Shown: positions 16,939 to 26,410, counted from the stretch's first letter. The stretch: 64,000 bases of DNA from an uncultured Clostridia bacterium (GCA_944380885.1 CALWIZ010000001.1:62001-126000); one strand, 5' to 3'. Program-made: numbers and translations. The notes: generated by a model from the letters alone, not told the origin.

Positions 16939-16967
16939 TTGATTTTATACGCTTTTAAGCGTATAAT
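16939..16967 (+). promoter_or_regulatory. Promoter of the small HTH gene, with an embedded inverted repeat
   Basis: TTGATT (16939-16944), 17-nt spacer, TATAAT (16962-16967). A 10-bp inverted repeat TTATACGCTT/AAGCGTATAA (16945-16966) fills the spacer and most of the -10 box, so a bound protein would block the promoter; autorepression is the simple reading. Confidence 0.65.
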
Positions 16968-16987
16968 TTTGGCAGAGGTGATATAAA

Positions 16988-17200
16988 TTGTCTGCCGCGA
17001 AAAAAATTAAAATGATGCTTGTTCAGCGTGAAATGACGCTTACGGATTTAGCAAAAGCGCTGAATATAACCCTTTCTACTTTGAGCATAAAAATTAAACG
17101 TGATAATTTCTGCGAAAAAGATTTAAAGAAAATTTCCGATATACTTAATTTTGATTACGAGCCTGTTTTTACCGACAGGGAAACCGGCAAAAAAATATAG
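16988..17200 (+). CDS. Small HTH DNA-binding protein (Cro/C1-like)
   Basis: 70 residues from a TTG start at 16988 with AGAGGTGAT upstream. Almost the whole protein is a lambda-repressor-like helix-turn-helix: MTLTDLAKALNITLSTLSIKIKRDN places Gln-free helices 2 and 3 in the usual positions, followed by KDLKKISDILNF. There is no effector or dimerisation domain, so it resembles Cro-like or phage-type repressors. The divergent neighbour and the two inverted repeats between them suggest it controls both promoters. Followed directly by an intrinsic terminator, so it is monocistronic. Confidence 0.8.
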   Translation: MSAAKKIKMMLVQREMTLTDLAKALNITLSTLSIKIKRDNFCEKDLKKISDILNFDYEPVFTDRETGKKI

Positions 17201-17214
17201 ATTATTAAAAAACA

Positions 17215-17240
17215 AAAAACAGCCGAGCAAGGCTGTTTTT
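17215..17240 (+). terminator. Intrinsic terminator after the HTH gene
   Basis: 10-bp stem AAAAACAGCC / GGCTGTTTTT, 6-nt loop, ending in five Ts. The A-run on the other arm would let it work in both directions. Confidence 0.85.
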
Positions 17241-17256
17241 ATTTATGTAAAATAAA

Positions 17257-17278
17257 GGGGCGGTCACTTGACCGCCCC
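17257..17278 (-). terminator. Intrinsic terminator after valS
   Basis: Inverted repeat GGGGCGGTCA / TGACCGCCCC with a 2-nt centre, followed on the minus strand by CTTTATTTTA. It lies 9 nt beyond the valS stop. Confidence 0.75.
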
Positions 17279-17287
17279 CATTTATAT

Positions 17288-19921
17288 TTAAAGAGATTTT
17301 TCTATTTCCTTAATGCTGTTTTCAAGCATTGCTATTTTATCAAGCACTTTGGCAAGCTGCTCTCTCTGCTGCTCAACAACCGCCGCCGGAGCTTTTGAGA
17401 CAAAGCCCTGATTATTGAGCTTTTTCTCGAAAAATTCCTTATCAGCATTAGCTTTCGCAAGGTCCTTATTAAGCCTTACAAGCTCTGCCGAGAAGTCAAC
17501 AAGCTCCTTCATCGGCATATAAACTACCGCGGCGTCGGTAATCACACGAACCGCGCCCTCGCTGTCAAAGCTGTCTGCCGTCTCAACATCAGACGCGAAC
17601 GCAAGGCGGCAGATATACGCCTTTCCGTTCTCGAAAACCTCCGGCGACTGGGTGGCAATCTGCACCCTCGCTTTCTTTGAGGGGGGAACGTTCATTTCGG
17701 CACGGCGGTTTCTTACCGCTTTTATTACCGCCATTATCTTCTCAAAGTCTGCCTCTTGATTTGCGTAGCTTAAACTTTCGTCAAATTCCGGCCACTTTGA
17801 AATCATCAGCGCCTCGCCGTCATGAGGCATAGACTGCCACATTTCCTCGGTTATAAACGGCATAAACGGGTGGAGGAGCTTAAGCACACCGGTAAACACA
17901 TAAACCAACACGCTGCGCGCGGTGTCCGCCGCTTTTTCGTCCTCGCCGTTCAAGCGTGACTTGCATATCTCAATATACCAGTCGCAGAAAACGTCCCACA
18001 CAAAGTCGTACAGCTTCTGAACCGCCATACCAAGCTCATATTTTTCAAGATTATCCGTAACCTCCGCTGCAAGAGTGTTATACTTTGAGAGTATCCACTT
18101 ATCCTCAAGCGCGAAGTTATCGGCGTTAAGCGGAATGATCTCATCGGTTTTAAGGTTCATCAGTATAAAGCGCGCTGCGTTCCATATCTTATTTGCGAAG
18201 TTGCGGCTTGCCTCAACACGGCTGTCAATATATCTCATATCGTTTCCGGGGCTGTTTCCGGTGGCAAGCGAGAACCTGAGCGCGTCTGCGCCGTACTTGT
18301 CGATAACCTCGAGCGGGTCAACGCCGTTTCCGAGCGATTTTGACATTTTTCTGCCCTGCGAGTCACGCACAAGTCCGTGGATAAGCACCGTGTCAAACGG
18401 TACCCGTCCTGTCTGCTCAATTCCCGAGAACATCATTCTCATTACCCAGAACGGTATTATATCATAACCGGTGACAAGCGTGTTTGTCGGGTAATAGTGC
18501 TTGAAATCCTCGGTTTCTTCCGGCCAGCCGAGCGTTGAGAAAGGCCAAAGGGCAGAGGAGAACCAGGTATCAAGCGTGTCGGGGTCCTGCGTTATGTTCT
18601 TGCTTCCGCAGTGAGCGCAGCAGCAGGCGTCCTCCCTTGATACGGTTATCTCGCCGCAGTCGGCGCAGTACCATGCCGGAATACGGTGACCCCACCAAAG
18701 CTGTCGGGATATACACCAGTCACGTATATTCTCAAGCCAGTGGAAATAAATCTTTTCAAACCTCTGGGGAATAAACTTTGTCTCGCCCTTTTTAACCGCC
18801 TCAATGGCAGGCTCTGCCAGCGGCTTCATTTTAACGAACCACTGCTTTGAAACCCTCGGCTCAACCGTTGTGCCGCAGCGGTAGCAGGTGCCGACGTTAT
18901 GAACGTGCTCCTCGGTCTTTACAAGCGCGCCTTCCTTTTCAAGGTCGGCAATAATAGCTTTTCTTGCCTCGTATCTGTCCATTCCGGCGTAAGCGGGGTA
19001 GTCGGCTGTTATCTTCGCGTCGTCTGTAAGGACGTTTATTACCGGCAGGCTGTGCCTCAGTCCTACCTCAAAGTCGTTCGGGTCGTGCGCCGGTGTGATT
19101 TTAACCACGCCGGTTCCGAAATCCATTTCAACGTATTCGTCCGCCACAACCGGTATCTCACGGTGAACAATAGGCAGAATAAGAGTTTTGCCCACAAGGT
19201 GAGCGTATCTTTCATCGTTCGGGTTTACCGCGACGGCGGTATCGCCCAGCAGCGTCTCGGGTCTTGTAGTGGCAAGCTCAAGATAACCGCTGCCGTCAGC
19301 AAACGGATAGCGCAGGTGCCAGAAATGACCCGCCTGCTCCTCGTATTCAACCTCAGCGTCGGAAATTGAGGTTTTGCAGTGCGGACACCAGTTTATTATC
19401 CTTTCGCCGCGGTAAATAAGTCCCTTTTCGTAAAGGTTTACGAAAACCTCTCTTACCGCCTTGCTGCAGCCTTCGTCAAGGGTGAAACGCTCCCTGTCCC
19501 AGTCGCAGGAGGAGCCGATTTTCTTAAGCTGTTCTATTATCCTGCCGCCGTACTGTTTTTTCCATTCCCACGCGCGCTCTAAAAAGCCGTCTCTTCCGAC
19601 GTCTTCCTTTGTAAGTCCCTCTTCGCGCATTTTCTCAACGATTTTCGCCTCTGTCGCAATAGAAGCGTGGTCTGTGCCGGGCACCCAAAGCGTGTCAAAG
19701 CCCTGCATACGCTTAAAGCGGATAAGTATATCCTGAAGCGTGTTATCAAGCGCGTGACCCATATGGAGCTGACCTGTAATATTCGGGGGCGGTATTACTA
19801 TCGTGTAGGTCGGCTTGTCCTCTTCGCATTTAGCGTGGAAATATTTTCCGTCAAGCCAGCTTTTGTATATGCGATCCTCAACCTCTTTCGGATCGTACTG
19901 CTTAGCCAATTCTCTTGCCAT
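17288..19921 (-). CDS. valS: Valyl-tRNA synthetase
   Basis: 877 residues, class I synthetase charging tRNA-Val. The HIGH-type motif is [13 protein letters not shown] (about residues 43-55) and the KMSKS motif is [14 protein letters not shown]. The CP1 editing domain lies between, with [17 protein letters not shown], and a zinc-ribbon-like [20 protein letters not shown] is in the middle. The C-terminal tail (last 70 residues) is the Val-specific coiled coil. Its leader, 20052 to 19922, carries two hairpins but no recognisable T-box antiterminator sequence, which is notable for a Firmicutes valS. A candidate plus-strand RNA overlaps this leader. Confidence 0.97.
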   Translation of the reverse strand: MARELAKQYDPKEVEDRIYKSWLDGKYFHAKCEEDKPTYTIVIPPPNITGQLHMGHALDNTLQDILIRFKRMQGFDTLWVPGTDHASIATEAKIVEKMREEGLTKEDVGRDGFLERAWEWKKQYGGRIIEQLKKIGSSCDWDRERFTLDEGCSKAVREVFVNLYEKGLIYRGERIINWCPHCKTSISDAEVEYEEQAGHFWHLRYPFADGSGYLELATTRPETLLGDTAVAVNPNDERYAHLVGKTLILPIVHREIPVVADEYVEMDFGTGVVKITPAHDPNDFEVGLRHSLPVINVLTDDAKITADYPAYAGMDRYEARKAIIADLEKEGALVKTEEHVHNVGTCYRCGTTVEPRVSKQWFVKMKPLAEPAIEAVKKGETKFIPQRFEKIYFHWLENIRDWCISRQLWWGHRIPAWYCADCGEITVSREDACCCAHCGSKNITQDPDTLDTWFSSALWPFSTLGWPEETEDFKHYYPTNTLVTGYDIIPFWVMRMMFSGIEQTGRVPFDTVLIHGLVRDSQGRKMSKSLGNGVDPLEVIDKYGADALRFSLATGNSPGNDMRYIDSRVEASRNFANKIWNAARFILMNLKTDEIIPLNADNFALEDKWILSKYNTLAAEVTDNLEKYELGMAVQKLYDFVWDVFCDWYIEICKSRLNGEDEKAADTARSVLVYVFTGVLKLLHPFMPFITEEMWQSMPHDGEALMISKWPEFDESLSYANQEADFEKIMAVIKAVRNRRAEMNVPPSKKARVQIATQSPEVFENGKAYICRLAFASDVETADSFDSEGAVRVITDAAVVYMPMKELVDFSAELVRLNKDLAKANADKEFFEKKLNNQGFVSKAPAAVVEQQREQLAKVLDKIAMLENSIKEIEKSL

Positions 19922-19943
19922 ATCAAAAACTCCGTTGTATAAA
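19915..19943 (+). promoter_or_regulatory. Possible plus-strand promoter antisense to the valS start
   Basis: TTGCCA (19915-19920), 17-nt spacer, TATAAA (19938-19943), pointing toward an intrinsic terminator at 20014-20040 with no gene between. Confidence 0.4.
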
Positions 19944-19949
19944 ATGTTT

Positions 19950-20042
19950 TTTTTCGCGCATAATTATATTTGTCGGTATCCATATTCCGCGTTTGCAAAG
20001 GAGACCGACAGAGCCGTCCGTAATACACGGGCGGTTTTTTAT
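19950..20042 (+). ncRNA. Candidate small RNA, about 90 nt, antisense to the valS leader
   Basis: A promoter-like sequence (19915-19943) and a good plus-strand terminator (20014-20040) bracket about 90 nt with no open frame. The body holds a hairpin with arms TGTCGGTATCC (19971-19981) and GGAGACCGACA (20000-20010), 10 of 11 positions paired, upstream of the terminator stem. Alternatively both hairpins belong to the valS mRNA leader on the other strand. The T-run is on the plus side only, which favours a plus-strand transcript. No family recognised. Confidence 0.35.
20014..20040 (+). terminator. Plus-strand intrinsic terminator with no upstream gene
   Basis: 8-bp stem CCGTCCGT / ACGGGCGG (one G-T pair), 5-nt loop AATAC, then TTTTTT. 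Genes on both sides run on the minus strand, so it would end an unannotated plus-strand transcript. Confidence 0.65.
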
Positions 20043-20051
20043 TATTTTTTC

Positions 20052-20080
20052 ATTATACAATATAAGCCTTAATAGTTCAA
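20052..20080 (-). promoter_or_regulatory. Predicted promoter for valS
   Basis: Minus-strand TTGAAC (20080-20075), 17-nt spacer, TATAAT (20057-20052), giving a leader of about 125 nt. Confidence 0.65.
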
Positions 20081-20105
20081 CACCTAAAAAGGCTTTTTGC
20101 GCTCT

Positions 20106-22346
20106 TTACAGCTGCATTTGCTCCTGTTTAGCCTCTCCTGCCGGCAGCTTGCTGCCCGCCGCCGGAAGATTGCGGGTTCTGTACCTGTGGTCGCCCTCAA
20201 GTGTACCTTTTTCATAAACCGTAACTTCTGATATTCGCTGACCCTTTTTCTGCGTCATTACCGCTATTCCGCCATTATCCTTTGTGGCTTTTGCGGGTAT
20301 CGACGCCGTGTTCACAATAAGCATACGTCCGTTTGTGGATTTAAGCAGCAGCTCGGTATCCTCTTTTACATAAAAAACAGTGTGCAGCGTGAATTTGCCG
20401 CAGTAGGCGTTTATCAGCTTTTTGCGGTTTGTCTTTGTCTGGTAGGAAGAGAGCGGAACTCTCGACATTCTGCCGTTGTCAAACACGAATACCATATATC
20501 CCGAATAATCGGCCGTCGCAACCATATATACCGGATTTTCCGCCTCGTCAAATTCTAATTTTGAGGCTATATAATCTCCCAGTATGCTAGCCTTGGAGTC
20601 TGCGAATTCAGCCGTTTTCGATTTGTATACCTGCTGTTTGTTTGTAAAGAAAAGCAGGTCTTCAGCGTTGGTGGACTCGACCGTCTGGGTTATCTCGTCG
20701 CTCTCTTTTAATTTCTGCTCGCCGCTCATACGAAGCGACTGCGGCGTGATTTTCTTGAAATATCCGTCCCTTGTAAAGAAAAGCGTTACCGGCGAAGTAT
20801 CAAGCTCTGGCTCGTCGCCGCCGTCGTCTTCATCGGCCGCGCTTATTATAGCGGTTTTTCTGTCCTCGCCGTACTTCTCCGCGACCTCTTTAAGTTCTTT
20901 TGTTATAATATTAAGCAGCTTTGATCTTGAGTTAAGTATGCCCTCAAGCTCGGCGATTTCCTTAATAAGCTCCTCGATATCGGCAGTGCGCTTTAAAATA
21001 TATTCGCGGTTAAGGTGACGGAGCTTTATTTCCGCCACATATTCAGCCTGTATCTCGTCTATTCCGAAGCCTATCATAAGGTTAGGTACTACCTGCGATT
21101 CCTCGTCGGTCTCCCTTACTATTTTGACCGCTTTGTCTATATCAAGCAGTATTTTTTCAAGACCTTTTAAAAGATGCAGTTTGTCTTTGGATTTTGAAAG
21201 CCTGAAATAAACCCTCCTGCGTACACATTCCTGTCTGAACGCCACCCATTCGGATATTATTTCCTTAACGCCCATAACCTTGGGGGAGCCGGCTATCAGA
21301 ATATTGAAGTTGCAGGAAAAGCTGTCCTCAAGCGGGGTCATTTTCATAACCTTTTTCATCAGCTTTTCGGGGTCTGCGCCGCGTTTTAAGTCTATCGTTA
21401 TTTTAAGACCGTTAAGACCTGTTTCATCGCGTATATCGTTTATTTCGGTTATCTTTTTCAGCTTTACAAGCTCGATTACCTTTTCGATTATCGCCTCAAC
21501 TGTTGTGGTGGGCGGTATTTCGGTTATGTCCACGCAGTTCTGCGTTTTGTCATAGCTGTAAACGCCGCGTATTCTGAAGCTGCCGCGTCCGGTTTCATAT
21601 ATTTTTTCGGTTTCCGCACGGTTGTAAAGCAGCTGACCGCCTATCGGAAAATCGGGCGCTAAAAGAGTGTCCGCAACATTTATATCGTTATCCCTTATAT
21701 ATGCTATCGTGGTTTCGCAGACCTCACGGAGATTAAACGGGCATATGGAGCTTGCCATTCCGACCGCTATTCCGGTATTGGCGTTTACTAACACCGACGG
21801 GAATGTGACCGGCAGCAGCGTCGGCTCTTTCATACTGCCGTCGTAATTGTCGGTAAAATCCACGGTATCCTTTTCGATATCGCAGAAAAGCTCGTTCGCT
21901 ATCGGCGCCAGCTTTGCCTCGGTATAACGCGAGGCGGCATACGCCATATCCCTTGAATACGCTTTACCGAACGAACCCTTTGAGGCTACATACGGGTGCA
22001 GAAGCGCCTGATTGCCCTCGGACAGACGTACAAGAGTTTCGTATATCGCCGCGTCGCCGTGGGGGTTGAGCTGCATGGTTCTTCCCACTATATTGGCGGA
22101 TTTTATTGTATTTCCGTTCAAAAGCCCCATTTTATACATTGTGTAAAGCAGCTTGCGGTGCGAGGGCTTGAAACCGTCAATTTCCGGTATCGCGCGGGAT
22201 ACTATAACGCTCATAGCGTAGGGCATAAAATTGCTTTCAAGCGTTTCGGTTATCGGCTGTTCAACGGTCAGTCCCGAACCGGCGATATATGCGTTTGTTT
22301 TTTTCGCCGCCGGCTTTGCCGTCTCCTTTTTCTTTCTCGGAGCCAA
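20106..22346 (-). CDS. Type IIA topoisomerase subunit A (topoisomerase IV-like, divergent)
   Basis: 746 residues, shorter than typical GyrA (about 820). The breakage-reunion domain holds the active-site Tyr in AASRYTEAKLAP (about residue 140), with GFKPSHRKLLYTM and ANIVGRTMQLNPHGD. LKKITEINDIRDET and a long coiled-coil arm follow, then a beta-pinwheel C-terminal domain (about 515-720). No GyrA box (QRRGGKG) is visible, which argues against gyrase-type supercoiling and for a topo IV-like role. It begins with a basic Lys/Ala-rich tail. It follows its subunit-B partner after 148 nt. Many Clostridia carry such a second, divergent topoisomerase pair besides gyrAB. Confidence 0.88.
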   Translation of the reverse strand: MAPRKKKETAKPAAKKTNAYIAGSGLTVEQPITETLESNFMPYAMSVIVSRAIPEIDGFKPSHRKLLYTMYKMGLLNGNTIKSANIVGRTMQLNPHGDAAIYETLVRLSEGNQALLHPYVASKGSFGKAYSRDMAYAASRYTEAKLAPIANELFCDIEKDTVDFTDNYDGSMKEPTLLPVTFPSVLVNANTGIAVGMASSICPFNLREVCETTIAYIRDNDINVADTLLAPDFPIGGQLLYNRAETEKIYETGRGSFRIRGVYSYDKTQNCVDITEIPPTTTVEAIIEKVIELVKLKKITEINDIRDETGLNGLKITIDLKRGADPEKLMKKVMKMTPLEDSFSCNFNILIAGSPKVMGVKEIISEWVAFRQECVRRRVYFRLSKSKDKLHLLKGLEKILLDIDKAVKIVRETDEESQVVPNLMIGFGIDEIQAEYVAEIKLRHLNREYILKRTADIEELIKEIAELEGILNSRSKLLNIITKELKEVAEKYGEDRKTAIISAADEDDGGDEPELDTSPVTLFFTRDGYFKKITPQSLRMSGEQKLKESDEITQTVESTNAEDLLFFTNKQQVYKSKTAEFADSKASILGDYIASKLEFDEAENPVYMVATADYSGYMVFVFDNGRMSRVPLSSYQTKTNRKKLINAYCGKFTLHTVFYVKEDTELLLKSTNGRMLIVNTASIPAKATKDNGGIAVMTQKKGQRISEVTVYEKGTLEGDHRYRTRNLPAAGSKLPAGEAKQEQMQL

Positions 22347-22494
22347 AAATATTCCTCCCAGTAATCAATTAGGAATTGAATGTGTCTTAAATTTGTTTAC
22401 GGATATAATGCCTGAACATTCCGCCTCGGCTTATTCGCGGGGTACAGGCAATAAATATGATTGAAACCCGGTTCGCGGTTCAAAAAATTCCGAA

Positions 22495-24483
22495 TTAAGA
22501 AATGTCTGCTTCGTCAAGATACATATATCCGTTTTCGGAAATGAATTCCTTGCGCTTCTGCAAATCGTCGCCGTATAAAAGGTCAAACATTTCGGCGGTG
22601 CGCTCCGCGTCTTCTCTCATAACCTTTATAAGCCGTCTTGTTTCGGGGTTCATTGTGGTCAGGTTCATCATATCAGGCTGGTTCTCACCGAGTCCCTTTG
22701 AGCGCTGTATATCAGGCGACGGCTTAACGTCTCCTATTTTCGCTAAAATATCGGCTTTTTCCTTTTCGTCATAGGCGAAATAGGTCATATCCTTTGTTCT
22801 GATTTCATAAAGCGGCGTTTCGGCTATATATACCTTGCCCTCGTTTATGAGTGTCGGCATAAGGCGGTATATCATAGTAAGGATAAGTCCTCTTATATGG
22901 AAACCGTCCACGTCGGCATCGGTACAGATTATAATTCTGCGCCAGCGCAGGGAATTAAGGTCGAAGTTGGAAAGTCCCTTGTTCGCTTTTGATTTTACTT
23001 CTACTCCGCAGCCGAGCACTTTTATAAGATTGGTTATAATTTCGCTTTTGAAAACTTTTTCGTAATCAGCCTTAAGGCAGTTGAGTATCTTACCGCGCAC
23101 CGGCATTATCGCCTGAAATTCAGGGTTCCTCGCCAGCTTGCAGGAGCCGAGAGCCGAGTCGCCCTCAACTATGAACAGCTCCCGCTGTTCTATATCTTTT
23201 GAGCGGCAGTCAACAAACTTGTCCACCCTGTCGAGCATGGAGTTTGAGGTCTGAAGCGTCTTTTTAAGGTTTATGCGTTCTCTTTCACTGCGCTCACGGC
23301 TGCGCTTATTTACAAGTACCTGGTCGGCTATCTTGTCGGCTTCCGCTTTATTCTCTATAAAATAGACTTCAAGCTGATGACGCAGGAAGTCAGTCATCGC
23401 CTCATATATGAATTTGTTTGTTATCGCCTTTTTGGTCTGGTTTTCGTAGGAGGTAACGGTTGAGAAAGAAGAAATCACCAGTACAAGACATTCCTCAACG
23501 TCAGAAAAGGTTATCTTGCTTTCTCCTGATTTATATTTGCCGCTCTGCTTGATATAAGCGTCTATCTGGGCGACAAAGGCGCTGCGCGCCGCCTTTTCGG
23601 GCACGCCGCCGTATTCAAGCCAGCTTGAATTGTGGTAATACTCTTTAAGCGTTTTACGGTTGCTGAAAGCGAGCGCCACGTTTATTTTTACCTTGTATTC
23701 GGGCTTGTCCTCTCTGTCACGGCCCCTGCGCTCGGTCTGCCAGAACTGCACTGTGGTCAGCGCGTCATCGCCCACGGTTTCGGTTACATAATCCCTTATG
23801 CCGTTTGAGTAAACTATATCCTGTTCTACAAATTTAGCGCCCTGCTGCTCTCTGAAAACAAAAAGCAGACCGTCGTTTACTATCGCCTGACGCTTGAGCG
23901 TGTCAAGGAAATACTCGGTCGGTATGTTTATATCGGTAAAAACCTCGATATCAGGCTTCCAGCGGGTTTTAGTACCCGTGTCCTTTCCGGAGTACGGTTC
24001 TTTTTTTAGCCCGCCCACATTGTAGCCTTTTTCAAAATGGAGGTTGTATTTATATCCGTCGCGCTTGATTTCAACGTCCATATATTCGGACGAATACTGA
24101 GTCGAGCAGAGACCGAGACCGTTAAGTCCCACCGAATACTCGTAATTCGCGCCCTCGTTGGTATTGTATTTTCCGCCGGCGTAAAGCTCGCAGTAAAGCA
24201 GCTCCCAGTTGTAGCACTGCTCCTTGTTGTTAAAGTCAACCGGCGCGCCGCGGCCGAAGTCCTGCACCTCAATAGAGCCGTCGGCGTATTTCGTGACAAG
24301 TATTTTCTGACCAAATCCCTCGCGCGCTTCGTCTATCGAGTTTGAGATTATTTCAAAAACCGAGTGTTCGCAGCCGTCCAGCCCGTCAGAACCGAAAATA
24401 ACGCCCGGACGTTTTCTTACCCTGTCCGGACCCTCGAGCTTTTTTATACTGTCGTTGCCGTATTCAGCGGTCGTTTTCGCCAT
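22495..24483 (-). CDS. Type IIA topoisomerase subunit B (topoisomerase IV-like, divergent)
   Basis: 662 residues. GHKL ATPase motifs are present but diverged: FEIISNSIDEAREG (general-base Glu and Asn kept, the usual Asp replaced by Ser), DFGRGAPVD, and GLNGLGLCST in place of the common GLHGVG. The TOPRIM domain shows EGDSALGSCKLARN and CTDADVDGFHIRGL, so the metal-binding residues are intact. The C-terminus has KGLGENQPDMMNLTTMNPETR. The SALG change from the usual SAGG is a lineage marker. Together with the downstream A subunit it should form an A2B2 decatenase. Confidence 0.88.
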   Translation of the reverse strand: MAKTTAEYGNDSIKKLEGPDRVRKRPGVIFGSDGLDGCEHSVFEIISNSIDEAREGFGQKILVTKYADGSIEVQDFGRGAPVDFNNKEQCYNWELLYCELYAGGKYNTNEGANYEYSVGLNGLGLCSTQYSSEYMDVEIKRDGYKYNLHFEKGYNVGGLKKEPYSGKDTGTKTRWKPDIEVFTDINIPTEYFLDTLKRQAIVNDGLLFVFREQQGAKFVEQDIVYSNGIRDYVTETVGDDALTTVQFWQTERRGRDREDKPEYKVKINVALAFSNRKTLKEYYHNSSWLEYGGVPEKAARSAFVAQIDAYIKQSGKYKSGESKITFSDVEECLVLVISSFSTVTSYENQTKKAITNKFIYEAMTDFLRHQLEVYFIENKAEADKIADQVLVNKRSRERSERERINLKKTLQTSNSMLDRVDKFVDCRSKDIEQRELFIVEGDSALGSCKLARNPEFQAIMPVRGKILNCLKADYEKVFKSEIITNLIKVLGCGVEVKSKANKGLSNFDLNSLRWRRIIICTDADVDGFHIRGLILTMIYRLMPTLINEGKVYIAETPLYEIRTKDMTYFAYDEKEKADILAKIGDVKPSPDIQRSKGLGENQPDMMNLTTMNPETRRLIKVMREDAERTAEMFDLLYGDDLQKRKEFISENGYMYLDEADIS

Positions 24484-24517
24484 TTAAGCTACCTCTTCCC
24501 ATAATCATTCAAAATAT

Positions 24518-24547
24518 ATTATACACCATATTTTGTATTTTCGTCAA
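24518..24547 (-). promoter_or_regulatory. Predicted promoter for the topoisomerase pair
   Basis: Minus-strand TTGACG (24547-24542), 18-nt spacer, TATAAT (24523-24518), 34 nt before the subunit B start. Confidence 0.6.
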
Positions 24548-24599
24548 GTTTGATGAGCATATATTTTTGTATTTGAGGTTAGTTATGCGCATAAAAAAC

Positions 24600-24634
24600 G
24601 TCCGGTATATTTCCGAAAAGGAAATATACCGGAC
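24600..24634 (-). terminator. Intrinsic terminator after the dnaX-recR-dehydrogenase unit
   Basis: Perfect 15-bp stem (GTCCGGTATATTTCC and complement) with 5-nt loop, followed on the minus strand by GTTTTTTATG. Confidence 0.88.
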
Positions 24635-24648
24635 AAATATCGTTAAAT

Positions 24649-25599
24649 TTATACTATTTTATTCTGCGGAGCACCCTTCAAAAATGCTTCGATATTGCTT
24701 TCCACGATTCCGAGAAGCCGTTTTCTTGTGGTAAGCGGCGCCCACGAGGTGTGCGGAGTTATAATGAGGTTAGGCGCTTTATCAAGCGGACAGTCCTCAC
24801 TCATAGGCTCCTTTTTAAGCACGTCCACCGCCGCGCCCGACAGCTTGCCGGAAGAGAGCGCGTCATAAAGCGCGTTTTCATCTACCGTGCCGCCGCGCGA
24901 GGTATTGATGAAGAAAGCGCCGTCCTTCATTTTGGCAAAGGCTTCCGCGTTCATCATATCCGCGCTTTGCGCGTTCAGCGGGCAGTGAAGTGTGACAATA
25001 TCGCTTTCCTTAAGCAGCGTGTCAAGGTCGGTAAAACGGGTCTCACCGTTCTCCCGGACGGTTCTCGTATATACAATAACATTCATACCGAGTCCCTTCG
25101 CCGCCTTTTCAACCGATTTGCCGATACTGCCGTAGCCGACAATACCGAGGGTTTTACCGGCGACCTCGTCGGAAAAGAAGACGAGAGGGGAGAAGACCGG
25201 CGACTTTTTCCAGCCGCCTTTTTTGACAAATTCATTATATTCAGGTATGGCGGTATAATGCATAAGTATATAGCCTATGACCTGCTGTGTCACCGCGTCG
25301 GTAGAGTAGCTGCCGGCGTTGCAGACCGTAACGCCTTTTTGCTTTGCGTAATCAATGTCTATATTGTTGTAGCCGGTTGCGAAAAGACCTATATATTTAA
25401 GCTTTTCCGCCGCGTCAAAAACTTCTTTATCAATTAAGGTTTTGTTGCAGAGGATTATATCGGCGTCCTCTGCTTCCCTTAAGAGCTCGGCGCGGGTTAT
25501 GCTTTCGTATTCAAAAATATTTCCGAAGCGCTTTAAGCTGTCAAGCGGCAGGTCGCCGTTCGAGCGCAGCGTGGCGCAGTCAGTTAAGAGGAGTTTCAT
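24649..25599 (-). CDS. D-2-hydroxyacid dehydrogenase (NAD(P)-dependent)
   Basis: 316 residues of the D-isomer 2-hydroxyacid dehydrogenase family (glycerate, lactate and hydroxypyruvate type). Nucleotide-binding loop VGYGSIGKSVEKAAKG in the middle; catalytic Arg in INTSRGGTVDE, Glu in DVLKKEPMSEDCPL and His in ITPHTSWAP. ATGYNNIDIDYAKQKGVTVCN is the usual substrate-side block and fits hydroxypyruvate/glycerate dehydrogenases. The start overlaps the end of the DUF896 gene by 20 nt. Actual substrate is unknown. Confidence 0.9.
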   Translation of the reverse strand: MKLLLTDCATLRSNGDLPLDSLKRFGNIFEYESITRAELLREAEDADIILCNKTLIDKEVFDAAEKLKYIGLFATGYNNIDIDYAKQKGVTVCNAGSYSTDAVTQQVIGYILMHYTAIPEYNEFVKKGGWKKSPVFSPLVFFSDEVAGKTLGIVGYGSIGKSVEKAAKGLGMNVIVYTRTVRENGETRFTDLDTLLKESDIVTLHCPLNAQSADMMNAEAFAKMKDGAFFINTSRGGTVDENALYDALSSGKLSGAAVDVLKKEPMSEDCPLDKAPNLIITPHTSWAPLTTRKRLLGIVESNIEAFLKGAPQNKIV

Positions 25600-25798
25600 C
25601 TCTGCGTTTTACCTTTCTTTTTGTGCCGTCTGGCTCTAAAATGTAAGTGTTCTCAAGCTGCGCTATAAGGCTCTGCTTGTAGGCTTCGATATACTCGCGG
25701 CGCAGCGCGTGCTGTTCTGCCTTTTCCTCCTCCGTAAGCCCCTCAGACTTCTGCTTGCGCGCAAGCTCGTTGATACGGTTGATTTTTTCTTCAGTCAT
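25580..25798 (-). CDS. DUF896 family protein (YnzC-like)
   Basis: 72 residues beginning MTEEKINRINELARKQKSEG. The family is small, basic and helical, widespread in Firmicutes; YnzC of Bacillus subtilis is SOS-associated, but its role is unresolved. Visible landmarks: INELARKQKSEGLTEEE, EQHALRREYIEAYKQSL and the basic DGTKRKVKRRDETPLN tail. Lies 12 nt after recR and overlaps the dehydrogenase start. Confidence 0.9.
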   Translation of the reverse strand: MTEEKINRINELARKQKSEGLTEEEKAEQHALRREYIEAYKQSLIAQLENTYILEPDGTKRKVKRRDETPLN

Positions 25799-25810
25799 AT
25801 TATTCTCCGG

Positions 25811-26410
25811 TTAAATTTCATTTCTGCCCTCAAGCGCGCGGGCGAGAGTAAACTCGTCGGCGTACTCAAGATCGCCTCCTACGGGTATTCCGTAGGCAAG
25901 CCTTGTAACCTTTATGCCCATTGGCTTTATAAGGCGGGAAAGATAGCTCGCCGTAGCTTCTCCCTCCACCGTCGGGTTGGTCGCCATTATGATTTCCTTT
26001 ACCTCGCTGTCCGACAGCCGTGCCATAAGCTCTTTTATGCGCAGCCGGTCGGGCGTTATCCCGTCAAGCGGGGAAATAACGCCGTGCAGAACGTGGTAAA
26101 CGCCGGAAAATTCCCTTGTGCGCTCAAACGCCATAACGTCTCTCGGCTCGGCGACAACGCATATAACACTGCGGTCGCGGCGGGTGTCCGAGCATATGTC
26201 GCAGACCTCCTTGTCGGTAAGTCCCTGACATACGCCGCAGAAATGTATTTTCCGTCTCGCGTTGACAAGCGCCTCGGCGAATTTTTCCGCTACTTCCGGC
26301 GGCTGCTCAAGTATGCTGAAAGCAAGCCGCTGCGCGGTTTTCTTGCCAATGCCCGGCAGACGTTCAAACTGCGAGATAAGCTCACTTAATGGTATAATGC
26401 CGTTTGCCAT
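25811..26410 (-). CDS. recR: Recombination protein RecR
   Basis: 199 residues. RecR acts with RecF/RecO to load RecA on gapped DNA. An N-terminal HhH ([15 protein letters not shown]), a Cys4 zinc finger ([16 protein letters not shown]) and a Toprim domain ([30 protein letters not shown]) are visible in order, ending in a Walker-B-like [17 protein letters not shown] segment. Follows ybaB by 2 nt; ybaB-recR behind dnaX is a conserved bacterial arrangement. Confidence 0.97.
   Translation of the reverse strand: MANGIIPLSELISQFERLPGIGKKTAQRLAFSILEQPPEVAEKFAEALVNARRKIHFCGVCQGLTDKEVCDICSDTRRDRSVICVVAEPRDVMAFERTREFSGVYHVLHGVISPLDGITPDRLRIKELMARLSDSEVKEIIMATNPTVEGEATASYLSRLIKPMGIKVTRLAYGIPVGGDLEYADEFTLARALEGRNEI

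Noticed and set aside
19922..20051. T-box riboswitch in the valS leader.
   Set aside because: No AGGGTGGNACCGCG-type antiterminator sequence and no specifier-loop arrangement were found; the leader is too short for a full T-box.
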